Assembly (NCBI GenBank): GCA_035297265.1
Contig: DATGZH010000016.1
Coordinates: 4,392 to 68,391, forward strand
DNA: 64,000 bases
Origin: DATGZH01 sp035297265
Lineage (GTDB): Bacteria; Actinomycetota; Acidimicrobiia; Acidimicrobiales; RAAP-2
Reading direction: 5' to 3'
Shown here: piece by piece, positions 17,852-26,253 of the stretch
How the letters are laid out: each line of letters starts with the position of its first letter
Numbering within the stretch: the first letter of the stretch is position 1
Notes under the pieces: generated by a model
Told to the model about the DNA's origin: nothing
What the model saw: the letters and a program-made list of their open reading frames with translations, nothing else
Databases searched by the model: none
Position numbers and translations under genes: made by a program

Positions 17852-19175
17852 GCTCGCCGCAACGGCGGGCGGCGGCGGCGAAGGCCTCGGCCCGGGCCGC
17901 GTAGTCCCGGTACCCGCCGAAGCTCGCCGCCGCCGGGGAGAGGAGCACGACCCCGCCCGGCCCGGCCCAGGTGAACCCGTCGGCCACCGCCTCGTCGAGG
18001 CCCGGGCGGTCCCGCACCTCGACCCCGGGGGCCCCGGCCGTCAGCGCCTCGTGGATGCGGGGCCCGTTGGCCGGGAGCGTGAGGACGAGCGTCGCCTCCC
18101 GCCGTTCGGCCAAGGCCTCGGCCAGCGGCCCGTAGTCGACACCACGGTCGAAGCCGCCGACGAGGAGGGCGGTGCGCCGCCCGGGCAGGGCCTCGAGGGC
18201 GGCGACGGTCGGGAGGACGTTCGTAGCCAGGCTGTCGTCGTAGAAGTCGACGCCGTCCACCGAGCCGATGCGCTGCAGCCGGCTCCCGAGCCCGACGAAC
18301 CCCCGGGCCGCCTCGGCCAGCGCGGCGTCGTCGGCCGCCTCGGGGATGCCGAGGCCCACGAGACAGGCCCGGGCCACGAGGGCGTTGCGCCGGTTGTGGC
18401 GACCGAGGAGGCCGAGCTCGTCCACCCACGCCCCGTCGAGCTCGGGGTCGCCGACGACCACCCACCGCACCCGCGGGCCGAGCTGGCCGGCCCGGGCCGC
18501 CAGGAGCTCGTTCTCGCCGTCGGCCACCGTGAGGTCCGCCCCCGGCTGGTGGCAGGCCGAGAGCTTGTCGGTGAAGTAGGTCTCGGCGTCGCCGTGCCAG
18601 TCGAGGTGATCGGGGGCGAGGGAGGTGACGGCCACGACCGGCGGCGAGCAGGGGAGGTCGGTGGCCTGGAAGCTCGACGTCTCCACCACGTAGTAGTCGG
18701 CGTCCGACGGCGTGTCGGGGTCCCAGGGCGGCAGGCCGATGTTCCCGCCGACCACGGCGCGGTAGCCGAGCCCGGTGAGGAGGTGGCCGCAGACGGCGGT
18801 CGTGGTGCTCTTCCCCTTGGTGCCCGTGACGCACACCACCCGCTCCCTCGGCGCTTCGGCCATCCAGAGGCCGAGGCCGCCGACGACGGCCACCCCGGCC
18901 TCGACGAGCGACGCCACGTCGCTCCGGTAGCGGCTGAGGCCCGGGGTCTTCACGACGACCTCGCAGCGGCGCAGCTCGTCGAGGCCCCCTGCCGCGGTCC
19001 CCGCGACGGCCAGGCCCTCGACGGGGTGCGACGGCGGGTCGTCGTCGACGAGCACCGGCTCGGCGCCGAGGGCGAGCAGGCGCCGCACGTTGGCCCGGCC
19101 CTCGACGCCCACGCCGAAGACGCCCACCCGGGCGCCCGCGAGCTCAGACCAGGAGATCGTCGGCCGCGTAGTCAT
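17841..19175 (-). CDS. murD2: MurD-family ligase, probable MurD2 (UDP-MurNAc-L-Ala:L-Glu ligase)
   Basis: A 444-aa Mur ligase. The P-loop VTGTKGKSTTTAV, the central APDHLDWHG segment and the C-terminal DSLATNVLP and GGFDRGVDYG motifs place it in the MurD group. The gene directly upstream is MurL-like, and MurL enzymes are paired with MurD2, which adds L-glutamate rather than D-glutamate to UDP-MurNAc-L-Ala in the cytoplasm. The MurD2 assignment rests on that pairing. The ATG at 19175 lies inside the end of murL (32-base overlap), consistent with coupled translation. It is not in a division/cell-wall gene cluster here. A normal MurD remains the alternative. Confidence 0.78.
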   Translation of the reverse strand: MTTRPTISWSELAGARVGVFGVGVEGRANVRRLLALGAEPVLVDDDPPSHPVEGLAVAGTAAGGLDELRRCEVVVKTPGLSRYRSDVASLVEAGVAVVGGLGLWMAEAPRERVVCVTGTKGKSTTTAVCGHLLTGLGYRAVVGGNIGLPPWDPDTPSDADYYVVETSSFQATDLPCSPPVVAVTSLAPDHLDWHGDAETYFTDKLSACHQPGADLTVADGENELLAARAGQLGPRVRWVVVGDPELDGAWVDELGLLGRHNRRNALVARACLVGLGIPEAADDAALAEAARGFVGLGSRLQRIGSVDGVDFYDDSLATNVLPTVAALEALPGRRTALLVGGFDRGVDYGPLAEALAERREATLVLTLPANGPRIHEALTAGAPGVEVRDRPGLDEAVADGFTWAGPGGVVLLSPAAASFGGYRDYAARAEAFAAAARRCGELTA

Positions 19176-20490
19176 CGGGCACGGCGTCGCGGCCGAGCGG
19201 CCGGAAGAGCCGTTCGGCGGCCGAGGCGGCGGGGAGGAGGCCGCGGGTCGAGAGCTCGCGGGCGAGCGAGGCCACGAGCCCGTCGGCGGCGCGGTCGGGC
19301 CGGAGCGCGGTGAGGGCGAGGGCGGCCCGGCACTCGTCGACGTCGCCCACGCACTCGAAGGGCTTCGTCCCCTCGCCCAGGCCGAGCAGGACCCGGAACT
19401 GACCGGCGAGGTCCGGCTCGGCCAAGGGTTCGGTCTCGTCGAAGACCGCCGCCAGCTCGTCGGCCGACAGGAAGGGGGCGAGGACGAGGTCGATGAAGCA
19501 GCACTTGTCGCAGCGGCCGCACCAGGCGTCGAGGCGCCGTCGGCGGTCCAGGGCGAAGGCCCGGTTGCAGCTGCGGAAGAGGCGGTGGTAGCGGGGGAGC
19601 CCGGCGAAGCGCCGGGCCACCGCGAGCTCGCTCCACGAGCGGAGGTAGGAGAAGTAGGCCGGGCCGGGTGCGAAGGTCGCGGCGAGGAGTTCGCGCCACG
19701 CCGACTCGAAGGCCTCGCCCTTCGACCACTGGTGGTTGACGACGTGGCCACCCGTGTCGAGGTTGCCCGAAGACGCCGACCACTCGTTGGCCATCACGAC
19801 GGCGTCGCGACCGTGGCGCACCGCGCTCAGCACGGCGAGGGCGGAGAGGATCCCGGTCACCGGCACGTGGCCGTTCAGGTAGCCGAGCTCGGCCGGGTGC
19901 AGCACCTTCTCGTCGAGCTCCCGCTCGGCCCGCAGCACCGGGAGCCCGGTCGCCGCGGCCGGCGCCTCGAGGGCCTCGAAGCGGTCGCCGGCCGGGCCGA
20001 CGACGAACAGGGCGGCCTCGGGGAAGCGGCGGGCGACGGCCTCGGCGGTCACGATCGAGTCGATCCCCCCGCCGAAGGGGACGAGCGGCCGCCCCGGGCC
20101 GCCTGGGGCGGGCACGGTCGGCGGCCGGTCCCGGTCGGGCCCGACCACCTCGAGCCCGCCCAGGTCGAGGCGGTTGCGGTAGGCGAACTCGGCGAGACCT
20201 TCGCGGTAGAAGGTGGCGAGGAACCGGCGCTCGTCGGCGGTGCTCGGATGGTCGCCCAGGTCGACGAGCGACGGCGCCGCCGTCTTGTAGTAGGAGACCC
20301 CGGCGAGGAGGAAGTACAGCCTCGCCGCGGCCTCAGCCGACGGGCCGCCCCGGCCGCCCGGGGCGAGGTGCACGACCTCGGTGAACGGCTCGTCGTCCAC
20401 CTGGTATCGGCACTCGAGGAGGGCACGGTCCTCGTCGAGCTCGTAACCGCTGTAGGTGAAGCGCTCGGCGCGGGCGCCGGCCAGGGCCAT
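19144..20490 (-). CDS. murL: UDP-MurNAc-L-Ala-L-Glu epimerase (MurL)
   Basis: A 448-aa PP-loop-type protein. It has an ATP-binding VPFGGGIDSIVT motif near residue 135 and a cysteine cluster DAWCGRCDKCCFIDL near 330, both consistent with MurL. MurL uses ATP to invert the terminal L-Glu of UDP-MurNAc-L-Ala-L-Glu to D-Glu, which bypasses glutamate racemase. The adjacent MurD-family gene and the upstream pgeF gene both concern the same precursor, which supports the call. The ATG at 20490 is preceded by AGAGGA at correct spacing. Resemblance to 7-cyano-7-deazaguanine synthase is limited to the PP-loop. Confidence 0.78.
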   Translation of the reverse strand: MALAGARAERFTYSGYELDEDRALLECRYQVDDEPFTEVVHLAPGGRGGPSAEAAARLYFLLAGVSYYKTAAPSLVDLGDHPSTADERRFLATFYREGLAEFAYRNRLDLGGLEVVGPDRDRPPTVPAPGGPGRPLVPFGGGIDSIVTAEAVARRFPEAALFVVGPAGDRFEALEAPAAATGLPVLRAERELDEKVLHPAELGYLNGHVPVTGILSALAVLSAVRHGRDAVVMANEWSASSGNLDTGGHVVNHQWSKGEAFESAWRELLAATFAPGPAYFSYLRSWSELAVARRFAGLPRYHRLFRSCNRAFALDRRRRLDAWCGRCDKCCFIDLVLAPFLSADELAAVFDETEPLAEPDLAGQFRVLLGLGEGTKPFECVGDVDECRAALALTALRPDRAADGLVASLARELSTRGLLPAASAAERLFRPLGRDAVPDDYAADDLLV

Positions 20491-20560
20491 GCCGTCCTCT
20501 CTCGTGGCCCGCCGCGGCGGGCGGCCCCATGCTACGGGGGCCGACCGGGCCCTTCGGTCG

Positions 20561-21382
20561 TCAGCGCCGCAGCCGGGCGAGGAGGGCGAAGCGCCCACAG
20601 GGCCGCTCGGCCCGGTCGCTGAACCACGCCCCGGGCGGCCCGGTGTCGAACGGGGCGGTGCCGATCCGGTCGACCGGCACCCCGGCCTCGACGAGCAGTC
20701 GGCGGTTGGCCTCGGCCAGGTCGAAGCGGTGACGCCCGGTCCCGTCGGAGTCGATGACCTCCTCGGCCAGCGGGCCGAGGCCGCGCCGCGCCGCCTCGAC
20801 CACCTCGTCGCCCACCTGGTAGCGGGCGGCGGCGACCGACGGGCCGAGGACGGCCAGGACGTCGCCCGGCCGGGTGCCGGCGGCCACCATCGCCTCGAGA
20901 GCCCGGTCCACCACCCTCGCTGCCGTGCCCCGCCAACCGGCGTGCACCGTGGCCAGGCGCCGGCTCACCGGGTCGAAGAGGGCGAGAGGCACGCAGTCCG
21001 CCACGAGGGTGACGAGCACGACGTCGTCCGCCGTGGTCACGAGGGCGTCGACGTCGGGGACGGCGTCGTCAGCCCGCTCGGCGCCGCGGCCGCGGTCGGC
21101 CGCCGTCACCTCCGTCACCCTGTCCCCGTGCACCTGGGCACCGACGACGAGATCGGCCAACGTCGCGGCCACCGCCACGGCCGCCCGTCGCCGGTTCTCG
21201 CCGACGGCCTCGGGGTCGTCGCCCACGTGGAGGCCGAGGTTGAGGGTGGCGTACGGGCCCGCGCTGACCCCGCCGGACCGTGTCGTCACGACGATCTCGC
21301 AGCCGGCCTCGGCGAGCGCCGGCCAGGTCAGCACCTCGAGGGGCCCACGCGCTTCGACGACCGCGCCGAGCGCGCCGCTCAC
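20561..21382 (-). CDS. pgeF: Peptidoglycan editing factor PgeF (YfiH/laccase-domain family)
   Basis: A 273-aa protein of the multicopper polyphenol oxidase/YfiH family. It carries the diagnostic LVADCVPLALFDP (near residue 127) and TVHAGWRGTAARV (near 147), and GPSVAAARYQVGDEV. The conserved Cys and His residues form the zinc site. In E. coli PgeF removes wrongly built UDP-MurNAc-L-Ser precursors. Its place directly before murL-murD2 fits a peptidoglycan precursor role. The GTG start overlaps the GH5 gene stop as GTGA. 70 bases separate it from murL. Confidence 0.9.
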   Translation of the reverse strand: MSGALGAVVEARGPLEVLTWPALAEAGCEIVVTTRSGGVSAGPYATLNLGLHVGDDPEAVGENRRRAAVAVAATLADLVVGAQVHGDRVTEVTAADRGRGAERADDAVPDVDALVTTADDVVLVTLVADCVPLALFDPVSRRLATVHAGWRGTAARVVDRALEAMVAAGTRPGDVLAVLGPSVAAARYQVGDEVVEAARRGLGPLAEEVIDSDGTGRHRFDLAEANRRLLVEAGVPVDRIGTAPFDTGPPGAWFSDRAERPCGRFALLARLRR

Positions 21383-23136
21383 CCGATGCTCCGGCGGGCG
21401 GCGAGGGCCGCCCGACCACGGCAGCCGCCGGCCACCACGCTCACGTCCACCTCGTGGGCGCTCCGGTTGTTCGCCACGAGCAGCTGCGAGGACCCGGGGG
21501 GCGAGACGATGTGGCCGCCGTCCACCTGGGTGCAGTAGCCGCGGCGGCGGTAGTGCTGGCGGGCCACCCAGACCACGGTCGGCGCGTGGACGCCGTGGCT
21601 CGCCAGGTAGACGAGGTGGAAGGACCCGGTGAGCGGCTCGAAGCTCATGGTGACCGGTGTGCCGGCGACCGCCTGCGGGTACGTGCGCGAGAGGATCTCG
21701 GCCGTCGGGAAGAGGTGGCCGTCGCCCTGGGCGAGCGCCTCGTGCGAGCTCCCCGTCGGGTCCCCGTAGTACTTCCAGGACCAGTAGCTCCACCCCAGCT
21801 GGAGGGCGTCGGCCGCGCCCGTCATGTGCCGGAGCAGGTCGAGGCTGTGCGTGGCGCCGAACTCGCTCATGAACCAGGCGGGGCCACCCGGCTGGATCCG
21901 TGAGGCGAGGTAGGGCCGCTCGCTCTCCCGGCGCAGGAGCGTGGTGAGCGCCTCGGTGGCGCACGGGTCGACGGCGGTGGGGTCGCCGGTGACCGGGCTG
22001 CGGTAGGTGCAGTAGGAGTGGAAGTTGAAGACGAGGTTCGGGTAGTTCATCGGGCCGAGCAGGCTCGGCTGGTTGTGGCGGGAGAAGAGGTCGGGCTCGA
22101 CGAACACGAGCGCGCCGGGGTCGGCCTTCTGGATGGTCGGGACCACGCCTTTCCCGGGGTCGGTCGGCGGGCACACCGCCCGGTCGGTGACGTCCGAGAG
22201 GAAGCCGGGGTGGTGCCGGCCGGTGTAGAAGCACTCGAGGGCCGAGGCGAAGTGCAGCCGGTCACTGACCGTGAGCTCGGGGGCGAACGGCTCGTTGTAG
22301 GGGTCGTAACCGAGGATCCAGGGGTTCGTGTGGAAGTACCGGGCCACCGCCCCCCACACCGCGTCGTACTGGCCCTGGAGATTCCCGACGACGTCGTTGT
22401 CCCAGAAGTGGTCGACCGCCCGGTCGAGCGCGCCGTTGCGGTAGTTGCGCGACCAGCGACCCGGTAGGGCCTTGACGCGCTGGCCGCTCGTGCAGACGGC
22501 CCACGACGGCGCGCCCTCGCCCCGGAAGGCCTGGTTCCACACGTCCTGGTGCATGTCGAGGATCGTGTAGACGTGGTAGCGGCCGAGCAGGTCGACGGTC
22601 GCCGCCACCTTCGCCAGGTAGGCGCGCACGGTGGCGGCGTTGTACATGTGGGGGTTGCCCGGCTGGCCCGGCGTGCAGACACCCGGCTGGTTGGGTCCGC
22701 CGTGACCGGGCTCGAGGCCCTGCCACTCGAGGCCCAGCCGGACCACGTTGAAGCCGAGGCGGGCGATGGCCGCCGCGTCGGCCGCCGAGAAAGTGAACGG
22801 CTTGTGCGCCGCCGGGTACAGCACGAACGGCGCCCGTTTGTAGACCGCGTCGACCCCGTGGAAGAAGACGATGCGCCCCGACGCGTCGCGCAGGTAAGGA
22901 CCGCCGGGGGCCCGGAGCCGTCCGGTCACCGCCGCCTCCGGCGGGACGGTGGGCGGGTGGTGGATGGTGGCCGGCGAGCTGAACTGTTGGACCACCGGCT
23001 CGGCGGGGGGCGGCGCCGCCGAGCCGCAGCTGGCGGCGAAGGCGGCCACGAGGCCGAGGAGGACCAGCGTCACCCCGGTCGCCGGCGCCCCCCTGATCCG
23101 GTCCCGACGGCGGTCGGGAACCGGCCGGCGCTTCAC
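21379..23136 (-). CDS. GH5 family lipoprotein, endoglycoceramidase-like
   Basis: A 585-aa exported glycosidase. Residues about 15-38 form a lipoprotein signal with a FAASC lipobox. A Pro/Ala-rich linker is followed by the GH5 barrel: FHGVDAVYKRAPF near 95, MHQDVWNQAFRGEG near 190, acid/base Glu282 in YNEPF and nucleophile Glu425 in MSEFGATHS. The sequence is closest in style to endoglycoceramidases and related glycolipid hydrolases, which cut the sugar-lipid bond outside the cell. The substrate here is unknown. It is translationally coupled at both ends (GTGA) to an SDR gene and to pgeF. Confidence 0.88.
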   Translation of the reverse strand: MKRRPVPDRRRDRIRGAPATGVTLVLLGLVAAFAASCGSAAPPPAEPVVQQFSSPATIHHPPTVPPEAAVTGRLRAPGGPYLRDASGRIVFFHGVDAVYKRAPFVLYPAAHKPFTFSAADAAAIARLGFNVVRLGLEWQGLEPGHGGPNQPGVCTPGQPGNPHMYNAATVRAYLAKVAATVDLLGRYHVYTILDMHQDVWNQAFRGEGAPSWAVCTSGQRVKALPGRWSRNYRNGALDRAVDHFWDNDVVGNLQGQYDAVWGAVARYFHTNPWILGYDPYNEPFAPELTVSDRLHFASALECFYTGRHHPGFLSDVTDRAVCPPTDPGKGVVPTIQKADPGALVFVEPDLFSRHNQPSLLGPMNYPNLVFNFHSYCTYRSPVTGDPTAVDPCATEALTTLLRRESERPYLASRIQPGGPAWFMSEFGATHSLDLLRHMTGAADALQLGWSYWSWKYYGDPTGSSHEALAQGDGHLFPTAEILSRTYPQAVAGTPVTMSFEPLTGSFHLVYLASHGVHAPTVVWVARQHYRRRGYCTQVDGGHIVSPPGSSQLLVANNRSAHEVDVSVVAGGCRGRAALAARRSIG

Positions 23137-23957
23137 GGCTCGAACAGGAGGCCGTAGTTGGCGCCCCGCCGGAGATGGTGCCCGCCGTCGACGGCCAGCC
23201 GGGTGCCGGTGACCCACGACGCCTCGGGCCCGGCCAGGTAGCGGACCGCGGCGGCCACGTCCTCCACCGTGCCCAGCCGACGGATGGGCATCTCGGCGAG
23301 GTAGTCCTCGAGGAGGGGGCCCCCGCCGGTGAAGACGGACGTGAGGTCGGTCTCGACGATGCCCGGTTGAACCACGTTCACCCGGATGCCGTCGGGGCCG
23401 AGCTCCTCGGCCGCGTAGGAGCACAGCATCTCGACGCCGGCCTTGGCCATGCCGTAGGCGGTCAGGTAGCGGTGCGGGAAGTGCCCGGCGCCCGAGGACA
23501 TGAGGACGATCGAGCCGCCACCGGCTCGGCGCATCGGCCCGATGGCGTGCTGCAGCGAGAGGAACGAGCCGATGAGGTTGAGGTCGACCGTGGCCCGCAC
23601 CGCCGCGGCGTCGGCGTCGGCCAGCGGCCCGAGGTGCGACGCCCCACCGGCGCAGGCGAAGAGGATGTCGAGCCGGCCGTCCGGTTCGGCGGCCTTGGCC
23701 ACCGCCGCGGCGATCTCCTCCTCCACGGTGACGTCGGCCACCTGCCAGCGCACCTCGCCCGGAAGGGCCGCGACCTCCTCGAGCTCGGCCGCCGCCCCGG
23801 CCAGCCGTTCGGCCGTACGGCCGCAGATCGTCACCCGGGCGCCGTCGGCGGCGAAGCGGCGGGCCGCGGCCAGCCCGATGCCGCTGCCACCGCCCGTGAC
23901 GAGGGCGGCGAGGCCCTCGAGCCCCCCGGTCGGTGACGCCGATCCTCGGCTGGGCAC
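23133..23957 (-). CDS. Short-chain dehydrogenase/reductase
   Basis: A 274-aa classical SDR. TGGGSGIGLAAARRF near residue 21 is the NAD(P)-binding motif. The catalytic Ser is in SSGAGHFP and Tyr-x-x-x-Lys is YGMAK. The NVVQPGIVETDL loop and the C-terminal TGTRLAVDGG segment are typical. It probably oxidises or reduces a hydroxyl/keto group, and the gene lies 5 bases after the P450 gene. A joint role in modifying a lipid or steroid-like compound is possible but inferred. Confidence 0.9.
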   Translation of the reverse strand: MPSRGSASPTGGLEGLAALVTGGGSGIGLAAARRFAADGARVTICGRTAERLAGAAAELEEVAALPGEVRWQVADVTVEEEIAAAVAKAAEPDGRLDILFACAGGASHLGPLADADAAAVRATVDLNLIGSFLSLQHAIGPMRRAGGGSIVLMSSGAGHFPHRYLTAYGMAKAGVEMLCSYAAEELGPDGIRVNVVQPGIVETDLTSVFTGGGPLLEDYLAEMPIRRLGTVEDVAAAVRYLAGPEASWVTGTRLAVDGGHHLRRGANYGLLFEP

Positions 23958-23962
23958 GTCGC

Positions 23963-25174
23963 TCAGGGCGCGGCCGCCCCGACGCGTTCGGTCGGAGAGA
24001 AGACGACCGGCATCGTCTCGATGCCGGTGACGAAGCTGGCCTGGCGACGGGGGAGGGGTGCGCCCTCCACCACGCGGAGGTCGGGCAGCCGGGCGAGCAG
24101 CTGCTCGAACATGACCTTCAGCTCGAGACGGGCCAGCTGGTTGCCCAGGCAGAAGTGGGGGCCGAAGCCGAAGGCCACGTGGGGGTTCGGGTCCCTCGTC
24201 ACGTCGAAGCGGTCGGCCCGCTCGAAGACCGCCTCGTCGCGGTTGGCCGAGGGGTAGAGGAGGACGACCTCCTGGCCCGCCTCGATCTGGCGGCCGGCCA
24301 GCTCCACGTCGCGGGTGGCGGTGCGGGCCATCGTCTGGATGGGTGTGACCCAGCGCAGCATCTCTTCGACCGCCCTCGGCACGCCGACCGGTGACGAGAG
24401 CAGCTGCGCCCGCTGCTCCGGGTGGCGCTGGAGCTCGGCCATCCCGCCGCTGATGACGTGGCGGGTGGTCTCGTCACCGCCGATGAGGATGAGGAGCGTC
24501 TCGTGGACGACCGAGGTCTCGTCCAACCGGTCGCCGTCGATCTCGGCGTGCACGAGCACCCCCACGAGGTCGTCCTGGCGCCCCGTGCGCCGACGGTCCT
24601 CGATGATCGGGCGGATGTAGTCCGCGTAGTGGACGAACGCCTGCATCATGGTCTCGAGCACGACGGGGTCGTCGGTCCCCTGGCCTCGCAACAGGTCGTC
24701 GGACCAAGCCAACACGTCGGCCCGGTCCTCGGGGGCCACGCCGAGCATGTCGCCGATCACGATCAGCGGGAGCGGCGCCGCCACGTCGCTCACGAAGTCG
24801 CACGAGCCCCGCTCGCACACCTGGTCGATGACCCAGTCGCACACGCCGCGGACCCGGTCCTCCAGTTCCCGCACCCGTCGCGGGGTGAAGCCGGCCGAGA
24901 CCAGGCGCCGCCGGCGCACGTGCTCGGGGGCGTCGAAGTCGATCATCATCGGGACCGGCGCGACGCAGGGCCGGGAACCTCCGGCGTTGGAGAAGGTGTC
25001 GGGGTCGGTCGACACCGAGCGGACGAGCTCGTAGGTGGCGACGCCCCAGAGCCCGTTGTGCTCGTCGAAGTGGACGGGATCGTGCTCCCGGAGCCAGGCG
25101 AAGGCCGGATAGGGGTCGCCCCCATAGAAGGCCCCGTCCATGAGGTCGATGTCCAGGCCCTGCGGCGTCCGCAT
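23963..25174 (-). CDS. Cytochrome P450
   Basis: A 403-aa soluble bacterial P450. It has the K-helix EEMLRW (E-x-x-R), the heme-binding FGFGPHFCLGNQLARLE with ligand Cys342, and the I-helix LILIGGDETTRHVISG, where the usual A-G-x-(D/E)-T reads G-G-D-E-T. The expected redox partners (ferredoxin and reductase) are not encoded in this window. ATG at 25174 is preferred, with an AGGTGG site just before it; an in-frame GTG at 25186 is an alternative. It heads a minus-strand operon running to SDR, GH5 and pgeF. Confidence 0.93.
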   Translation of the reverse strand: MRTPQGLDIDLMDGAFYGGDPYPAFAWLREHDPVHFDEHNGLWGVATYELVRSVSTDPDTFSNAGGSRPCVAPVPMMIDFDAPEHVRRRRLVSAGFTPRRVRELEDRVRGVCDWVIDQVCERGSCDFVSDVAAPLPLIVIGDMLGVAPEDRADVLAWSDDLLRGQGTDDPVVLETMMQAFVHYADYIRPIIEDRRRTGRQDDLVGVLVHAEIDGDRLDETSVVHETLLILIGGDETTRHVISGGMAELQRHPEQRAQLLSSPVGVPRAVEEMLRWVTPIQTMARTATRDVELAGRQIEAGQEVVLLYPSANRDEAVFERADRFDVTRDPNPHVAFGFGPHFCLGNQLARLELKVMFEQLLARLPDLRVVEGAPLPRRQASFVTGIETMPVVFSPTERVGAAAP

Positions 25175-25333
25175 TGACGGCCCCACCTGCTCTCCTGCTC
25201 CTCGGCACCCGCGCCGGCCAGTGCGTCGCGTCGCGCCACGGTAGTCCTCGACCCTCCGGCCGAGGCCCCACCCCCGGGGGCCGTCTCAGGTCCCGCTCAC
25301 CGGCTGTGGCGCGTAGTCGGTAGGGTGCAGTCC

Positions 25334-25912
25334 ATGGCCGACCAGGCCCGGTTCACCGACCTCGCCATGGAGTACATGCCGGCGCTCTACAGCGCGGCCC
25401 TCCGCATGACGCGGAACCGGGCGGACGCCGAGGACCTGGTCCAGGAGACCTACCTCAAGGCCTACCGGGCCTTCGGCAGCTTCACCGAGGGCACCAACCT
25501 GAAGGCCTGGCTGTACCGGATCCTCACGAACACCTTCATCAACTCCTATCGGGCGGCCAAGCGCCGCCCCGAGGTGACCGACGTGGAGGACGTGGAGGAC
25601 CTGTACCTCTACCGCCGCCTGGCCGGTACCGACGGCCGGAGCCGGAGCGCCGAGGACGAGGCCCTCGACGGCTTCACCGACGACGAGGTCAAGGCGGCCC
25701 TCGAGTCTCTGCCCGAGGACTTCCGGATCGCCGTGCTCCTGGCCGACGTGGAGGGGTTCTCCTACAAGGAGATCGCCGAGATCACCGAGGTCCCGATCGG
25801 TACGGTGATGAGCCGGATCCACCGTGGAAGAAGGGCGCTCCAGAAGGCGTTGCACGAATTCGCCGAGTCCCGCGGCCTCGTGGGATCGGCGTCGAGACGC
25901 TCGGGTGACTAG
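25334..25912 (+). CDS. ECF RNA polymerase sigma factor, SigR/SigH-like
   Basis: A 192-aa ECF sigma factor. Region 2 is RMTRNRADAEDLVQETYLK (near residue 30) followed by WLYRILTNTFINSYR. Region 4 is DVEGFSYKEIAEITEVPIGT near 140, with the helix-turn-helix reaching RIHRGR. The sequence style and the adjacent zinc anti-sigma gene place it with the thiol-oxidative-stress group (Streptomyces SigR, Mycobacterium SigH). The ATG at 25334 is preferred over an in-frame GTG 9 bases earlier. The promoter was not identified. Confidence 0.93.
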   Translation: MADQARFTDLAMEYMPALYSAALRMTRNRADAEDLVQETYLKAYRAFGSFTEGTNLKAWLYRILTNTFINSYRAAKRRPEVTDVEDVEDLYLYRRLAGTDGRSRSAEDEALDGFTDDEVKAALESLPEDFRIAVLLADVEGFSYKEIAEITEVPIGTVMSRIHRGRRALQKALHEFAESRGLVGSASRRSGD

Positions 25913-25937
25913 GGCACCCGGATCGAGGAGGTAGGTG

Positions 25938-26249
25938 GTGGCAGCGGTCGAGGACGTGCCGGAGACCCGGCACGGCGAGGCGGGTGGGGACGACGGGTAC
26001 CCCATGGACTGTGACGAGCTCGTCCACAGCCTCTACCACTACCTCGACGGTGAGCTGAACGACGAGCGGCGCCGCCAGATCCAGGAGCACCTCGACCTCT
26101 GCGGTCCTTGTGCCGACGTGGCCGAGTTCGAAGCCGAGCTGCGGGTGGTGATCGCCGAGCGCTGCCGGGACCGGGTGCCCGAGTCGCTGGTGGAGCGGGT
26201 CGCCGCGGCCATCGACGAGGAGCGCCGGTCGCACCACGGCGGCGCCTGA
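25938..26249 (+). CDS. Zinc-binding anti-sigma factor (RsrA/RshA-like)
   Basis: A 103-aa protein with the ZAS motif H-x3-C-x2-C (EHLDLCGPCAD, about residues 53-63) and an earlier Cys in PMDCDELVHSLYHYLDGEL. In the SigR/RsrA system the reduced zinc form holds the sigma factor and oxidation releases it. The gene lies just behind the sigma gene, as expected. The second of two consecutive GTG codons (25938) was chosen since a GAGGAGGT site ends 5 bases upstream; the first (25935) is almost as likely. Confidence 0.9.
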   Translation: MAAVEDVPETRHGEAGGDDGYPMDCDELVHSLYHYLDGELNDERRRQIQEHLDLCGPCADVAEFEAELRVVIAERCRDRVPESLVERVAAAIDEERRSHHGGA

Positions 26250-26253
26250 GCCG

